A stretch of DNA of 64,000 bases, from positions 6,510,001-6,574,000 of the forward strand of contig OZ241368.1 in the NCBI GenBank assembly GCA_965200525.1, written 5' to 3'. Position numbers and translations under genes: made by a program. Position 1 is the first letter of the stretch, and the number at the start of each line of letters is the position of its first letter. A model generated the notes under the pieces. That model had not been told where the DNA came from and did no database searches. It saw nothing but the letters and a program-made list of their open reading frames with translations. This DNA comes from JANNPJ01 sp965200525. GTDB lineage: Bacteria; Actinomycetota; Actinomycetes; Actinomycetales; Kineosporiaceae. Shown here piece by piece: positions 24,657 to 32,391 of the stretch.

Positions 24657-25874
24657 TCAGACGGCGGCGTAGCGGTTGGTCGGGCGGGGCAGGCCGAGCC
24701 GGTCGCGCAGCACGGCAGGACTGCCGGCCACCGGGTAGGCCGTCCGGAACGCGCCGCGCCGCTGCAGTTCGGGCACCAGCCCCTGGGTGATCCCGGTGAG
24801 GTCGTGCGGCAGCACTGCCGGGCGCAGCCGGAAGCCGGCCAGGCCGGCCGACTGCCAGTCCTGCAGCAGGTCGGCCAGCTGAGTCGGGGTGCCGGCGAAG
24901 ATCACGGCGTCGCTCTGGTACGGCGTCCCGGCCTGATGGTCCAGCCGCTCAAGCCGCTCGCGGGCGGCCTGCTCGGTGTCGTCGAGCACGACCACCAGAT
25001 CGGCGAAGACGTTCACCAGCTCCTGCTCCCGCCCCGCCGTACCCTGCTCGGCGCGGATCTCGCCGAGGATGACCGCGGCGTCGGCGGCGTCCCGCGGGGT
25101 GATGAACCCGATGTCGGCCGACCGGGCGATCAGCCGGAACGGCACGCTCGCGTGCCCGAGGGCGGCGACGATCGGCTGACCCTGCGGCGGGCGGGGGGTG
25201 ATCGACGGGCCCTTGACGTTGAACCAGCGGCCATCGAAGTCGACGTAGTGCAGTTTGTCGCGGTCGACGAACCGGCCGGTGGCCACGTCGCGGATCTCCG
25301 CGTCGTCCTCCCAGCTGTCCCAGAGCCGGCGGAGCACCTCGACGTAGTCGGCGGCCTCGTCGAAGCTGTCCACGATGAACTCGTGGACGGCGGGGGCGTC
25401 CAGTCGCTCCAGGCTCAGCGGCGGGACGTCGCGCCGGCCGAAGTGGGCGGCGGCGTCCGGGCGGGCCGCGACCTGCACCCGGACCCCGGCCCGGCCCCCG
25501 CTGACGTAGTCCAGCGTGGCAATGGCCTTGGACAGGTGGAACGGCTCGGTGTGGGTGACGACAGCGGTCGGGACCAGGCCGATCTGGCTGGTCAGCGGGG
25601 CGATCCGAGCGGCGATCAGCACCGCGTCGAGCCGGCCGCGCACCCGGTCGGTGCGCTGGTCGGGCCCGAAGTACTCGTCGGACTGCAGGTTGAGCGCGTC
25701 CTCGATCGTGACGAGGTCGAGCAGGCCCCGCTCGGCCTCCTGGGCCAGGTCGACCCAGTAGCCCGCGGTGAGCAGGTCCCGCGGGCGGGCGCCGGCCTCA
25801 CGCCAGGCGGACGGGTGCCAGCCGGCTCCGTCGAGGGCGACCGCGAGATGCAGCAGCGCCGGTGAGTCGGGCAT
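24657..25874 (-). CDS. LLM-class FMN-dependent monooxygenase
   Basis: 405 residues from ATG 25874, with GGAG upstream; a TTG four codons earlier is less likely. Family features: LLHLAVALDGAGWHPSAWRE at the start, ERGLLDLVTIEDALNLQSDE, IGLVPTAVVTHTEPFHLSKA and LDYVSGGRAGVRVQVAA. It resembles the long-chain FMN-dependent branch (NtaA/DszA-like) but differs from its downstream neighbour. It lies 31 bp upstream of that LLM gene on the same transcript. A two-component reaction with the flavin reductase at 21.2 kb is the natural expectation. Confidence 0.86.
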   Translation of the reverse strand: MPDSPALLHLAVALDGAGWHPSAWREAGARPRDLLTAGYWVDLAQEAERGLLDLVTIEDALNLQSDEYFGPDQRTDRVRGRLDAVLIAARIAPLTSQIGLVPTAVVTHTEPFHLSKAIATLDYVSGGRAGVRVQVAARPDAAAHFGRRDVPPLSLERLDAPAVHEFIVDSFDEAADYVEVLRRLWDSWEDDAEIRDVATGRFVDRDKLHYVDFDGRWFNVKGPSITPRPPQGQPIVAALGHASVPFRLIARSADIGFITPRDAADAAVILGEIRAEQGTAGREQELVNVFADLVVVLDDTEQAARERLERLDHQAGTPYQSDAVIFAGTPTQLADLLQDWQSAGLAGFRLRPAVLPHDLTGITQGLVPELQRRGAFRTAYPVAGSPAVLRDRLGLPRPTNRYAAV

Positions 25875-25901
25875 GGGAATCTCCAATGTCGGTGCGGATT
25901 C

Positions 25902-26636
25902 TCAGGACGGCGGACTCGGGGTGCGCAGCCCGAAGAAACCGGTGCGCCTGCGCAGGGTGAAGCCGATCGCCTGATAGAGGCGGATCGCGTCAGTGTTGGT
26001 CGCGGCGGCGTGCATCAGCGGGGTCTCGCCGCGCTCGCGGATCCCGTGGGCGACCGCCCGGACCAGCCGGCCGGCCAGGCCCTGGCCGCGGAACGCCGGA
26101 TCGGTGCAGACCGCACTGATCTCGGTCCAGCCGGGCGGGTGCAGGCGCTCGCCCGCCATCGCGACCAGGGCGCCGTCCCGGCGCAGGCCCAGGTAGGTGC
26201 CCAGCTCGTGGGTCCGCCGCTCGAACGGGCCGGGCCGGGTGCGGGCGACCAGGTCCAGCATCTCGGCCACGTCGGCCGGGCCCAGCCGGACCGCCTCCGG
26301 GTCGGGCGCGGTGACCAGGGCGTCGGTGGCGACCAGCTGCACACCTTCGGCCTGCAGGGCGATCTGCCAGCCGGCCGGCAGCCCCTCGAGGATCGTCGGC
26401 GGTCCGGACAGGGCCACGACCTGGCCCGGGCCGACCAGCTCGGCCAGATCGACCCAGAACTGGTCGTCGACGTCGGTCGGCCGGGCCGCGAACGGGGAGA
26501 CGTCCGGGGGGTAGCGCCGGGCGGCCCCCTGGACCTCGGCGAAGTGCGCGTGCGGCCCGGTGAGCGAGGCCAGGGCCGGGTTGTCGAGCGGATGGCCGGG
26601 GCCGGTGGCCGGCCGGGAGGTCCGCAGATCGGTCAT
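25902..26636 (-). CDS. GNAT family N-acetyltransferase
   Basis: 244 residues from ATG 26636, whose start overlaps the stop of the upstream LLM gene (ATGA). The C-terminal half carries the acetyl-CoA fold: ISAVCTDPAFRGQGLAGRLV is motif A with the Q/R-x-x-G-x-G/A loop, followed by MHAAATNTDAIRLYQAIGFT. The N-terminal half (PPDVSPFAARPTDVDDQFWV) is typical of the FR47-like subgroup. It sits between two monooxygenase genes, so it may acetylate an amine released by them. That role is inferred from position only. Confidence 0.84.
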   Translation of the reverse strand: MTDLRTSRPATGPGHPLDNPALASLTGPHAHFAEVQGAARRYPPDVSPFAARPTDVDDQFWVDLAELVGPGQVVALSGPPTILEGLPAGWQIALQAEGVQLVATDALVTAPDPEAVRLGPADVAEMLDLVARTRPGPFERRTHELGTYLGLRRDGALVAMAGERLHPPGWTEISAVCTDPAFRGQGLAGRLVRAVAHGIRERGETPLMHAAATNTDAIRLYQAIGFTLRRRTGFFGLRTPSPPS

Positions 26637-27769
26637 CGGGTGAACCACTCCTTGGCCAGCAGCTCGTAGGAGCGGATCCGGTCCTCGTGCTGGTGGGTGA
26701 TCGTGGTGACGGCCAGCTCGTCGGCTCCGGTGGCCTCGCGCAGCCGGTCGAGCTGTTCGACCACCGAGGCCGGGGAGCCGACCAGCTGGGTGTCGACCCG
26801 GTCCTGGACCAGGGCCCGCTCCTCGTCGGTCCACTCCAGGGCGGCCGCCTCCGGCGGGGTCGGGAAGGCGATGGCGCCGACCCCGGTCCGGATGCTGCGC
26901 ACCCAGGGGGCGTAGCCGGAGGCCAGCCGGCGGGCGTCCTCGTCGGTGTCGGCGACGACGACGTCGGCGGAGACCGAGATGTACGGCTCGGCCAGCTCGG
27001 CCGAGGGCCGGAACGCGGCCCGGTAGGCGTCCACCGCGTCGATCACCGTGCTCGGGCTGTGGTGGTAGCTGGCCGCGAACCGCAGGCCACGCTCGCCGGC
27101 CACGGTGGCGCTCTGCCCGGCCGAGGCGCCCAGGATCCAGACCTGCAGGTCGGCGCCCTCCCCCGGGTAGGCGTGCACGGCCAGGCCCTCGCTCGAGACG
27201 TAGGTGCCGGCCAGCAGGGCCAGTACGTCGTCGATCTGCCGGGCGTAGTCAGGGGTGTAGGCGCCCGGCTGTTGCAGCAGCTCCAGGGTGGCGCTGATCC
27301 GCGACGAGGCCAGCAGCTTCGAGTGGTCGAACTTCTTCGGCAGCAGCAGGCCGTTGGCGGCCCGCTGCTCGGTCTCGTGGGCCGGGCCGCCGGAAGCCGG
27401 CAGCAGCGGGGCGGCGCCCGGTTTGAGCCGGCCCAGCGAGCGGCCCAGGCCGAGGTCGAGCCGCCCAGGGTGGAGAGCGTTGATCAGCCCGAACTCCTCC
27501 ACCGCGGCCAGCGGCAGGTGATGCCCGAGCTGCACGCCGGCCGAGCCGAGCCGGATGGTCGAGGTGGCCGCCGCGGCCAGGGCGATCGACACCGCCGGGG
27601 ACGCACCGATCACGCCCGGGTTCAGGTGGTGCTCGGCGAACCAGTAGCGCTGGTAGCCGAACTGCTCGGCCCGGCGCACCAGGTCGATGGCATGGGCGGC
27701 GCCGGCCGACGGGGTGTCACCGGAGCTGACCGGGATCAGGTCGAGTACGGCCAACGGGACTCGGGTCAT
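26633..27769 (-). CDS. LLM-class flavin-dependent oxidoreductase (MsnO8/LuxA-like)
   Basis: 378 residues from ATG 27769, preceded by GGAGG. It starts VPLAVLDLIPVSSGDTPSAG, then GYQRYWFAEHHLNPGVIGAS, IRLGSAGVQLGHHLPLAAVE and LHPGRLDLGLGRSLGRLKPG, a combination typical of the MsnO8-type luciferase-like branch. The C-terminus includes the VEQLDRLREATGADELAVTT block. It is coupled by a 4-bp overlap to the acetyltransferase gene. Together with the two larger LLM proteins it gives this operon three distinct flavin monooxygenases. Confidence 0.86.
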   Translation of the reverse strand: MTRVPLAVLDLIPVSSGDTPSAGAAHAIDLVRRAEQFGYQRYWFAEHHLNPGVIGASPAVSIALAAAATSTIRLGSAGVQLGHHLPLAAVEEFGLINALHPGRLDLGLGRSLGRLKPGAAPLLPASGGPAHETEQRAANGLLLPKKFDHSKLLASSRISATLELLQQPGAYTPDYARQIDDVLALLAGTYVSSEGLAVHAYPGEGADLQVWILGASAGQSATVAGERGLRFAASYHHSPSTVIDAVDAYRAAFRPSAELAEPYISVSADVVVADTDEDARRLASGYAPWVRSIRTGVGAIAFPTPPEAAALEWTDEERALVQDRVDTQLVGSPASVVEQLDRLREATGADELAVTTITHQHEDRIRSYELLAKEWFTR

Positions 27770-27826
27770 GGGATCCTCCGGCGTGAGCGGCGGCCAGAAC
27801 CGACTGGCCGATGATGGACGGGGACG

Positions 27827-28803
27827 TCAGGCGAGGTGTTCGCGGTCGACCGGTTCGGTCCAGTCGGGCTGATCGGGCTGGTCGCTCGGGGCCGGGCCGA
27901 AGGTCTCGAACCGGGTCGTCCGGGTGAAGGCCTCCTGCTGGTAGAGGTCGCGGGCGTAGGCCCACAGGTGCGCCCAGGCATCCAGCCGGGGACCGACCCG
28001 TAGCGCCGCGTTGGCCTGCCGGTCGTACCGGGCCAGGGTGACGAACAGCCGGACGTCGGCCAGGGTCAGCCGCTCCCCCAGCAGGTAGCGGGAGCCGGCC
28101 AGGGTGTCGTTCAGCCGGTCGAACGCGGTCCGGACCTCGGCTCGGGCGGCATCCGCCTCCTCGCCCGGGCCGGCGGCCCGGTGCACACCCTGGTTGACCG
28201 CAGGCAGCAGCCAGGCCTCCAGCTCGTCGATCCGAGCCCGCAGGCCGGCCGGGTAGAGCTCGGTGCCGGTGCTCGACCACCGGCCGAACTGCGAGGCCAG
28301 GTCGGCGTCCAGCAGCCCGTAGTCGTTGCTCGCGACCTGCCCGGTGACCCGGTCCCACAGGGTCGGAACCGAGACGTGGCCGTCGAAGCCGGGTTCGGTG
28401 GCGTCGTAGGCCTGCCGCAACAAGGTGAAGCCGTTCACCGGGTCCGGGCCGTTGCTCTCCCGGAACCCCCAGCCCCGGGCATCGCGCCGGCCGTCCACGT
28501 ACGACACCGAGACGGCGTCCTGCAGCCCGGCCAGGGCAACCACCAGCGTGCTGCGCTGGGCCCAGGGGCAGAACACCAGCCCGAGTAGAGGTGAAACCGG
28601 CCCGGGGTGGCCACGAACCGGCCGGGCCCGTCGTCGACCCCGTCGGCCGGGGCGACGACCCGGCCGGCGAACCGGTACAGCGGCCGGGGGTCGCCGGCGG
28701 CCCGTACGATCCGGTACTCGCCGTACTGCCCGGGGTCGGCCGGCGAGGCGTAGCGCGGTTCGGCGCCGGCGGCGGTCTCGGTCTGGGTGTCGGTCTGGGT
28801 CAT
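27827..28803 (-). pseudogene. Glutathionyl-hydroquinone-reductase-like gene, second copy, frameshifted
   Basis: The N-terminal portion from ATG 28803 (GAGAGGAA upstream) reads YRFAGRVVAPADGVDDGPGR, then FHLYSGW. The remainder continues in another frame as FCPWAQRSTLVVALAGLQDA, VSVPTLWDRVTGQVASNDYG, then SRYLLGERLTLADVRLFVTL and a C-terminal tail. The break lies near 28575 and fits a 2-nt insertion or 1-nt loss just before the catalytic FCPW motif. Unlike the copy at 22.1 kb, this one keeps the active-site Cys. It is in the LLM operon, 33 bp after the FAD oxidase gene. If restored it would be a quinone-conjugate reductase. Confidence 0.75.
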
Positions 28804-28835
28804 CGGGTTCCTCTCGGCGATCAGACGGGCGGACG

Positions 28836-29987
28836 TCAGATCCGGACCGGATCGGGCCGGCGGGTGCGGTCGAGGGCGAACAGCGGGTCGGGCCGGACGC
28901 CGTCCACGGCCAGGTCGGCCAGCACCCGGCCGATCGCGGGTACGAACTTGAATCCGTGCCCGGAGAACCCGGCCGCCACCACCACCGGCCCCTGCCGGTC
29001 GAGAACGAAGACCGAGTCCGGGGAAGTCGTGTAGGTGCAGCTGATCGGCGCTGCGGTCGAGCCGTCGAGACCGGGCAGCCAGGTCCGCACGTACTCCTCC
29101 AGCGCCGCGGCCAGATCGGCCCGGGGCCGGTAGTCGCGGTGGTCGGGGTCGACCACCGGGCCGACACCGTGAAAGCCCACCTTGACTCCCTCCCCCGGCG
29201 TGGCCAGGCCGTAGATGCCACCGTGAAACTTCTGGTGCCCGGCCGAACCGGGGGCGATCAGATGTCCGAAGCTCGGCCAGTCCTGCTCCGGTTCGAACGC
29301 GGCGAAGTGGGCGGGTTGTTCCTGGGTGACCCGCAGTCGGGGCAACGGAACCACCCCGACCAGCAGGGACGCCGTCCAGGCCCCGACCGCGACGACCACT
29401 CGGCGGGCTCGCAACCGGTCGCCGTCCGCGGTCGAGACCTCGACCGCGTCGGCGTCGATCACCCGGATCGCGCTCACCTGGGTGTGATGGCGGACGACGG
29501 CCCCCAGGGCGCCGGCCGCGGCCTGCAGGGCGCCGACCGAACGGTCGGCGTGCAGCCGGCCGCTGTCCGGGTGGTAGAGCGCCCGGCCGTCGACCCGGAT
29601 CCCGGGCCAGCGCCGGCCGGCCTCGTCGGCGTCCAGCCAGTGGCTCTCGACGCCGGCCGCCCGCAGCCCGGCCGCCAGCTCGTGCAGGGCGGGCGAGGTG
29701 CCGTGGTCGACGCCGCCGGTGACGGTCAGCAGAGCCGTACCGGTGGACTGCTCCAGGTGCCGCCACAACTCGCCGGCCTCGTGGGCCAGGCCGATGTGGA
29801 CCGGGTCGGGGTACGACAGCCGGAAGATCCGGGAGGCACCGTGCGAGGCGCCCCGGGTGTGACCGGGTTCGAACCGCTCCAGCAGGAGGACGTCGGTACC
29901 CCGCTCGGCCAGCTGCCAGGCCGCGGCCGAACCCATCGCCCCGCCACCGATCACGATCACATCCGCGTCGGGCCCAGCGCTGTTCAC
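28836..29987 (-). CDS. FAD-dependent amine oxidase, sarcosine/N-methyltryptophan oxidase family
   Basis: 383 residues from GTG 29987, placed 8 nt after GGGGAG; a GTG three codons upstream overlaps that site. The FAD motif is DVIVIGGGAMGSAAAWQLAE, followed by the family block TRGASHGASRIFRLSYPDP, which includes the covalent-flavin region's preceding His/Arg. The C-terminal VVVAAGFSGHGFKFVPAIGR matches monomeric sarcosine and N-methyl-L-tryptophan oxidases. It is the first gene of the minus-strand operon, about 160 nt downstream of its promoter. The substrate is probably a secondary amine, perhaps taken up by the ABC importer next door. Confidence 0.86.
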   Translation of the reverse strand: MNSAGPDADVIVIGGGAMGSAAAWQLAERGTDVLLLERFEPGHTRGASHGASRIFRLSYPDPVHIGLAHEAGELWRHLEQSTGTALLTVTGGVDHGTSPALHELAAGLRAAGVESHWLDADEAGRRWPGIRVDGRALYHPDSGRLHADRSVGALQAAAGALGAVVRHHTQVSAIRVIDADAVEVSTADGDRLRARRVVVAVGAWTASLLVGVVPLPRLRVTQEQPAHFAAFEPEQDWPSFGHLIAPGSAGHQKFHGGIYGLATPGEGVKVGFHGVGPVVDPDHRDYRPRADLAAALEEYVRTWLPGLDGSTAAPISCTYTTSPDSVFVLDRQGPVVVAAGFSGHGFKFVPAIGRVLADLAVDGVRPDPLFALDRTRRPDPVRI

Positions 29988-30148
29988 CAATGACACTCCC
30001 CTGCACCGCCGTCACGCAGGCTCGGGATCGAGCCACGCTTGCCGTCGTGAGCCCGACGGCCTGGTCTGCACCCGGAGTACCCCGCCGCGACAGGAGGGTT
30101 GCTGACCAGCGAGCCGGGGCTTTCCGCTGATGCTCTTGACCGGTTCCC

Positions 30149-30177
30149 ACAGTAAGTTGGCCGCTGCCGAGTGTCAA
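30149..30177 (-). promoter_or_regulatory. Promoter of the minus-strand monooxygenase operon
   Basis: Read on the minus strand: TTGACA (30177-30172), 17 bp, TACTGT (30154-30149). The plus-strand block GTGTCAATGTCGACCAA (30171-30187) is identical to that at the flavin reductase promoter, and similarity continues for about 13 further bases. It drives the FAD oxidase, frameshifted reductase and three LLM genes. The roughly 160-nt 5' region between it and the first start codon contains no leader peptide of the Cys type that I can find. Confidence 0.72.
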
Positions 30178-30267
30178 TGTCGACCAATCCAGTCATGATT
30201 TAAAGCACCGGTACACAGGTGATTTGACGATCATCGACCTCCAATGACGCATTCTTGACAAATTTGG

Positions 30268-30297
30268 TTGACAAACCTCGGACGGGCCGCTTACGGT
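30268..30297 (+). promoter_or_regulatory. Promoter of the plus-strand transporter operon
   Basis: TTGACA (30268-30273) followed by 18 bp and TACGGT (30292-30297), or by 17 bp and TTACGG. A second TTGACA at 30255-30260 lies 13 bp upstream, forming a tandem TTGACA pair. AAATTTGGTTGACA resembles the region around the leader-1 promoter. The predicted transcript begins some 40 nt before leader peptide 2. It is divergent from the monooxygenase operon promoter, about 90 bp away. Confidence 0.7.
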
Positions 30298-30346
30298 TCT
30301 CCAAAAGGATCTTGACGGCTGCTTCAGGACTGAGAGGGGACGACCG

Positions 30347-30430
30347 ATGCGGGTGCCGAACTGCCCGAGCCTGGCCCTCTGCCTGTACGTCGACCTCGTT
30401 CGGGTCGGCAGCGCGCTGTGTCGGAGCTGA
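30347..30430 (+). CDS. Cys-containing leader peptide 2 of the sulfur island
   Basis: 27 residues from ATG 30347, with AGAGGGG 7 nt upstream. The segment LYVDLVRVGSALC is almost the canonical actinobacterial sulfur-gene leader motif (V-D-L-x-R-V-x-S-A-L-C). Cys codons occur at positions 6, 12 and 25. The stop (30428-30430) is followed 7 nt later by a GC hairpin. The next gene, the ABC permease, starts 152 nt downstream. Cysteine-dependent attenuation of the importer and SsuD-like gene is the natural hypothesis. The homology statement rests on recall of the family. Confidence 0.75.
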   Translation: MRVPNCPSLALCLYVDLVRVGSALCRS

Positions 30431-30436
30431 CCGCTT

Positions 30437-30458
30437 CCGACCCGGAAACCCCGGTCGG
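30437..30458 (+). terminator. Candidate attenuator hairpin after leader peptide 2
   Basis: CCGACC (30437-30442) can pair with GGTCGG (30453-30458), with inner bases extending the stem imperfectly. It begins 7 nt after the leader stop codon, matching the placement of the hairpin after leader peptide 1. There is no U tract. Further GC-rich inverted segments occur up to 30560, so alternative antiterminator folds are possible. Confidence 0.4.
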
Positions 30459-30581
30459 GCACTGAACTTCGCCCGTCCCGCCCCCACCCCTTCCCGTCCC
30501 TGTCACCGGTTCCACGCCGGCGCGGCGTTCCGACGCCCGCCGGGGCACGCCCATGCCGACCGGCCCCTGCGAGGAGTTCCG

Positions 30582-31598
30582 TTGACCGCCGAACCGTCCG
30601 CCGCCCAGGCGTCCAGCCCACCCCACGACGTCACAGCACCGAACAGCGTTGCGCCACCAGCCGATCCGCCGGTGGACGACACCCTGACCACGACCCGGGT
30701 GGTGCCGCTGCGGCACCCCTGGCGCTGGACCGCGACGATCATCGTGCTGATCGTGGTCGCGCAGCTGGTCCACGGCCTGATCAGCAATCCGTTCTACCAG
30801 TGGGACCGGTTCCGGTACTGGTTCCTGCGGCCGGTCATCCTCGACGGCCTGGTGGTGACCCTCAAGGTCGCCGCCTGGAGTGCGGTGCTCGGCTTCATCG
30901 GGGGCGTCGTCCTGGCCCTGGGCCGGCTGTCCAAGAGCCCGCTGCTGCGGGTGGTCAGCTGGGCCTACATCTGGCTGTTCCGGTCGATCCCGCTGATCGT
31001 CCTGTTGCTGATCCTCTACAACTTCTCGGCCATCTACCCGAAACTCAGCCTGGGAGTGCCGTTCGGGCCCGGGTTCGCCGACTTCCAGACCACGAATTTG
31101 CTCGGCTACACCGCGATCGGCGTGCTGGGCCTGAGCCTGAACGAGGCCGCCTACGCGGCCGAGGTGGTCCGGGCCGGGATCCAGTCGGTCGACCAGGGCC
31201 AGCACGAGGCGGCCGACGCGCTCGGCCTGGGCCGGTTCCGGCAGTTTCGCCGGATCGTGCTGCCCCAGGCGCTACGAGCGATCGTGCCGGCCTACGTGAA
31301 CCAGCTGATCGGGCTGATCAAAGCCAGCTCACTGGTGTTCTACGTATCCCTGCTGGACATCTTCGGCGTCGTCGAGACGATGGGCAGCACCTATCCGAGC
31401 GACATCATCCCGCTGCTCCTGGTCGCCACCACCTGGTACGTCATCCTCACCAGTGTGCTCTCGGTGGTGCAGTACTACGTGGAGCGGTACTACGCCCGCG
31501 GCGCCCTGCGAACGATCCCGCTCACCCCGTTCCAGAAGCTCCGGCAGCGGCTGGACCGGTTGCAGATCCAGGCCCAGACGGGTGGGAGGTTCCTGTGA
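30582..31598 (+). CDS. Polar amino-acid-type ABC transporter permease
   Basis: 338 residues from TTG 30582, chosen because GAGGAG lies 5-6 nt upstream. A roughly 45-residue cytoplasmic N-terminus precedes membrane segments (TIIVLIVVAQLVHGLI, VAAWSAVLGFIGGVVLALGR, AYIWLFRSIPLIVLLLILYN, then LLLVATTWYVILTSVLSVV). The permease signature EAADALGLGRFRQFRRIVLP is the EAA loop that docks the ATPase. It belongs to the HisM/GlnP/TcyB-like family. No second permease is present, so it probably forms a homodimer. Given the context, a sulfur amino acid or small organosulfur compound is a plausible cargo. Confidence 0.87.
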   Translation: MTAEPSAAQASSPPHDVTAPNSVAPPADPPVDDTLTTTRVVPLRHPWRWTATIIVLIVVAQLVHGLISNPFYQWDRFRYWFLRPVILDGLVVTLKVAAWSAVLGFIGGVVLALGRLSKSPLLRVVSWAYIWLFRSIPLIVLLLILYNFSAIYPKLSLGVPFGPGFADFQTTNLLGYTAIGVLGLSLNEAAYAAEVVRAGIQSVDQGQHEAADALGLGRFRQFRRIVLPQALRAIVPAYVNQLIGLIKASSLVFYVSLLDIFGVVETMGSTYPSDIIPLLLVATTWYVILTSVLSVVQYYVERYYARGALRTIPLTPFQKLRQRLDRLQIQAQTGGRFL

Positions 31599-32377
31599 CC
31601 GCGATTCTCGGGACGGCGGTCCCGGCGGTCGAGATCCGCAATGCCAGCAAGTCGTACGGCACCAACCTGGTCCTGGACGACGTCAACGTCACCATCCCGG
31701 CCGGGCAGGTGACCGCCGTCATCGGGCCGTCCGGATCGGGCAAGTCCACCCTGCTGCGCACCATCAACCACCTGGACCAGCTGGATCGCGGCTACGTCAC
31801 CGTGTTCGGCGACATCGTCGGCGTCCGGGCCCACCGGGGCCGGCTGCGCGAGCTGAGCGACCGGGCGATCCGGTCCCAGCGCTCCCGGATCGGCTTCGTG
31901 TTCCAGAACTTCAACCTGTTCCCGCACCTGACCATCCTGGAGAACCTCACCGAGGCGCCGATCGCCCACGGGCTGGCCACCCGGGCCGAGGCCCGGCAGA
32001 AGGCGATCGCGCTGCTGGAGCGGGTCGGCATCGCCGACAAGGTCGACGCCTACCCGCGCCAGCTCTCCGGCGGCCAGGAGCAGCGGGCGGCGATCGCCCG
32101 GGCCCTGGCCCTGGAGCCGAAGCTCATCCTCTTCGACGAGCCGACCTCGGCCCTCGACCCCGAACTGGTGGGTGAGGTTCTGGCCGTGATCAAAGACCTG
32201 GCCCGGACCGGCACCACCTTGATCATCGTCACCCACGAGATCGCCTTCGCCCGGGAAGTGGCCGACGTCGTCCTCTTCCTGGACGCCGGCCGGGTGGTCG
32301 AGCACGGCCCCGCGGCCGACGTGATCGACCACCCGCAGCACGCTCGCACCCGCGAGTTCATCGGCAAAGTCCTGTGA
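31595..32377 (+). CDS. Polar amino-acid-type ABC transporter ATP-binding protein
   Basis: 260 residues from GTG 31595, which overlaps the permease stop (GTGA) and has GGGAGG upstream. Walker A is VIGPSGSGKSTLLRTI near residue 43, the Q-loop lies in IGFVFQNFNLFPHLT, the signature is LSGGQEQRAAIARALAL and Walker B is LILFDEPTSALDPELVGEVL. The H-loop His is in IIVTHEI. This is the GlnQ/HisP-type ATPase that powers the permease upstream. It is followed 14 bp later by the binding protein. Confidence 0.93.
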   Translation: MTAILGTAVPAVEIRNASKSYGTNLVLDDVNVTIPAGQVTAVIGPSGSGKSTLLRTINHLDQLDRGYVTVFGDIVGVRAHRGRLRELSDRAIRSQRSRIGFVFQNFNLFPHLTILENLTEAPIAHGLATRAEARQKAIALLERVGIADKVDAYPRQLSGGQEQRAAIARALALEPKLILFDEPTSALDPELVGEVLAVIKDLARTGTTLIIVTHEIAFAREVADVVLFLDAGRVVEHGPAADVIDHPQHARTREFIGKVL

Positions 32378-32391
32378 CCACAAGGAGAAGC

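Noticed and set aside
28425..29993. 522-codon plus-strand open frame under the FAD oxidase gene
   Set aside because: The minus strand encodes a clear sarcosine-oxidase-type flavoprotein; the plus frame has no family features.
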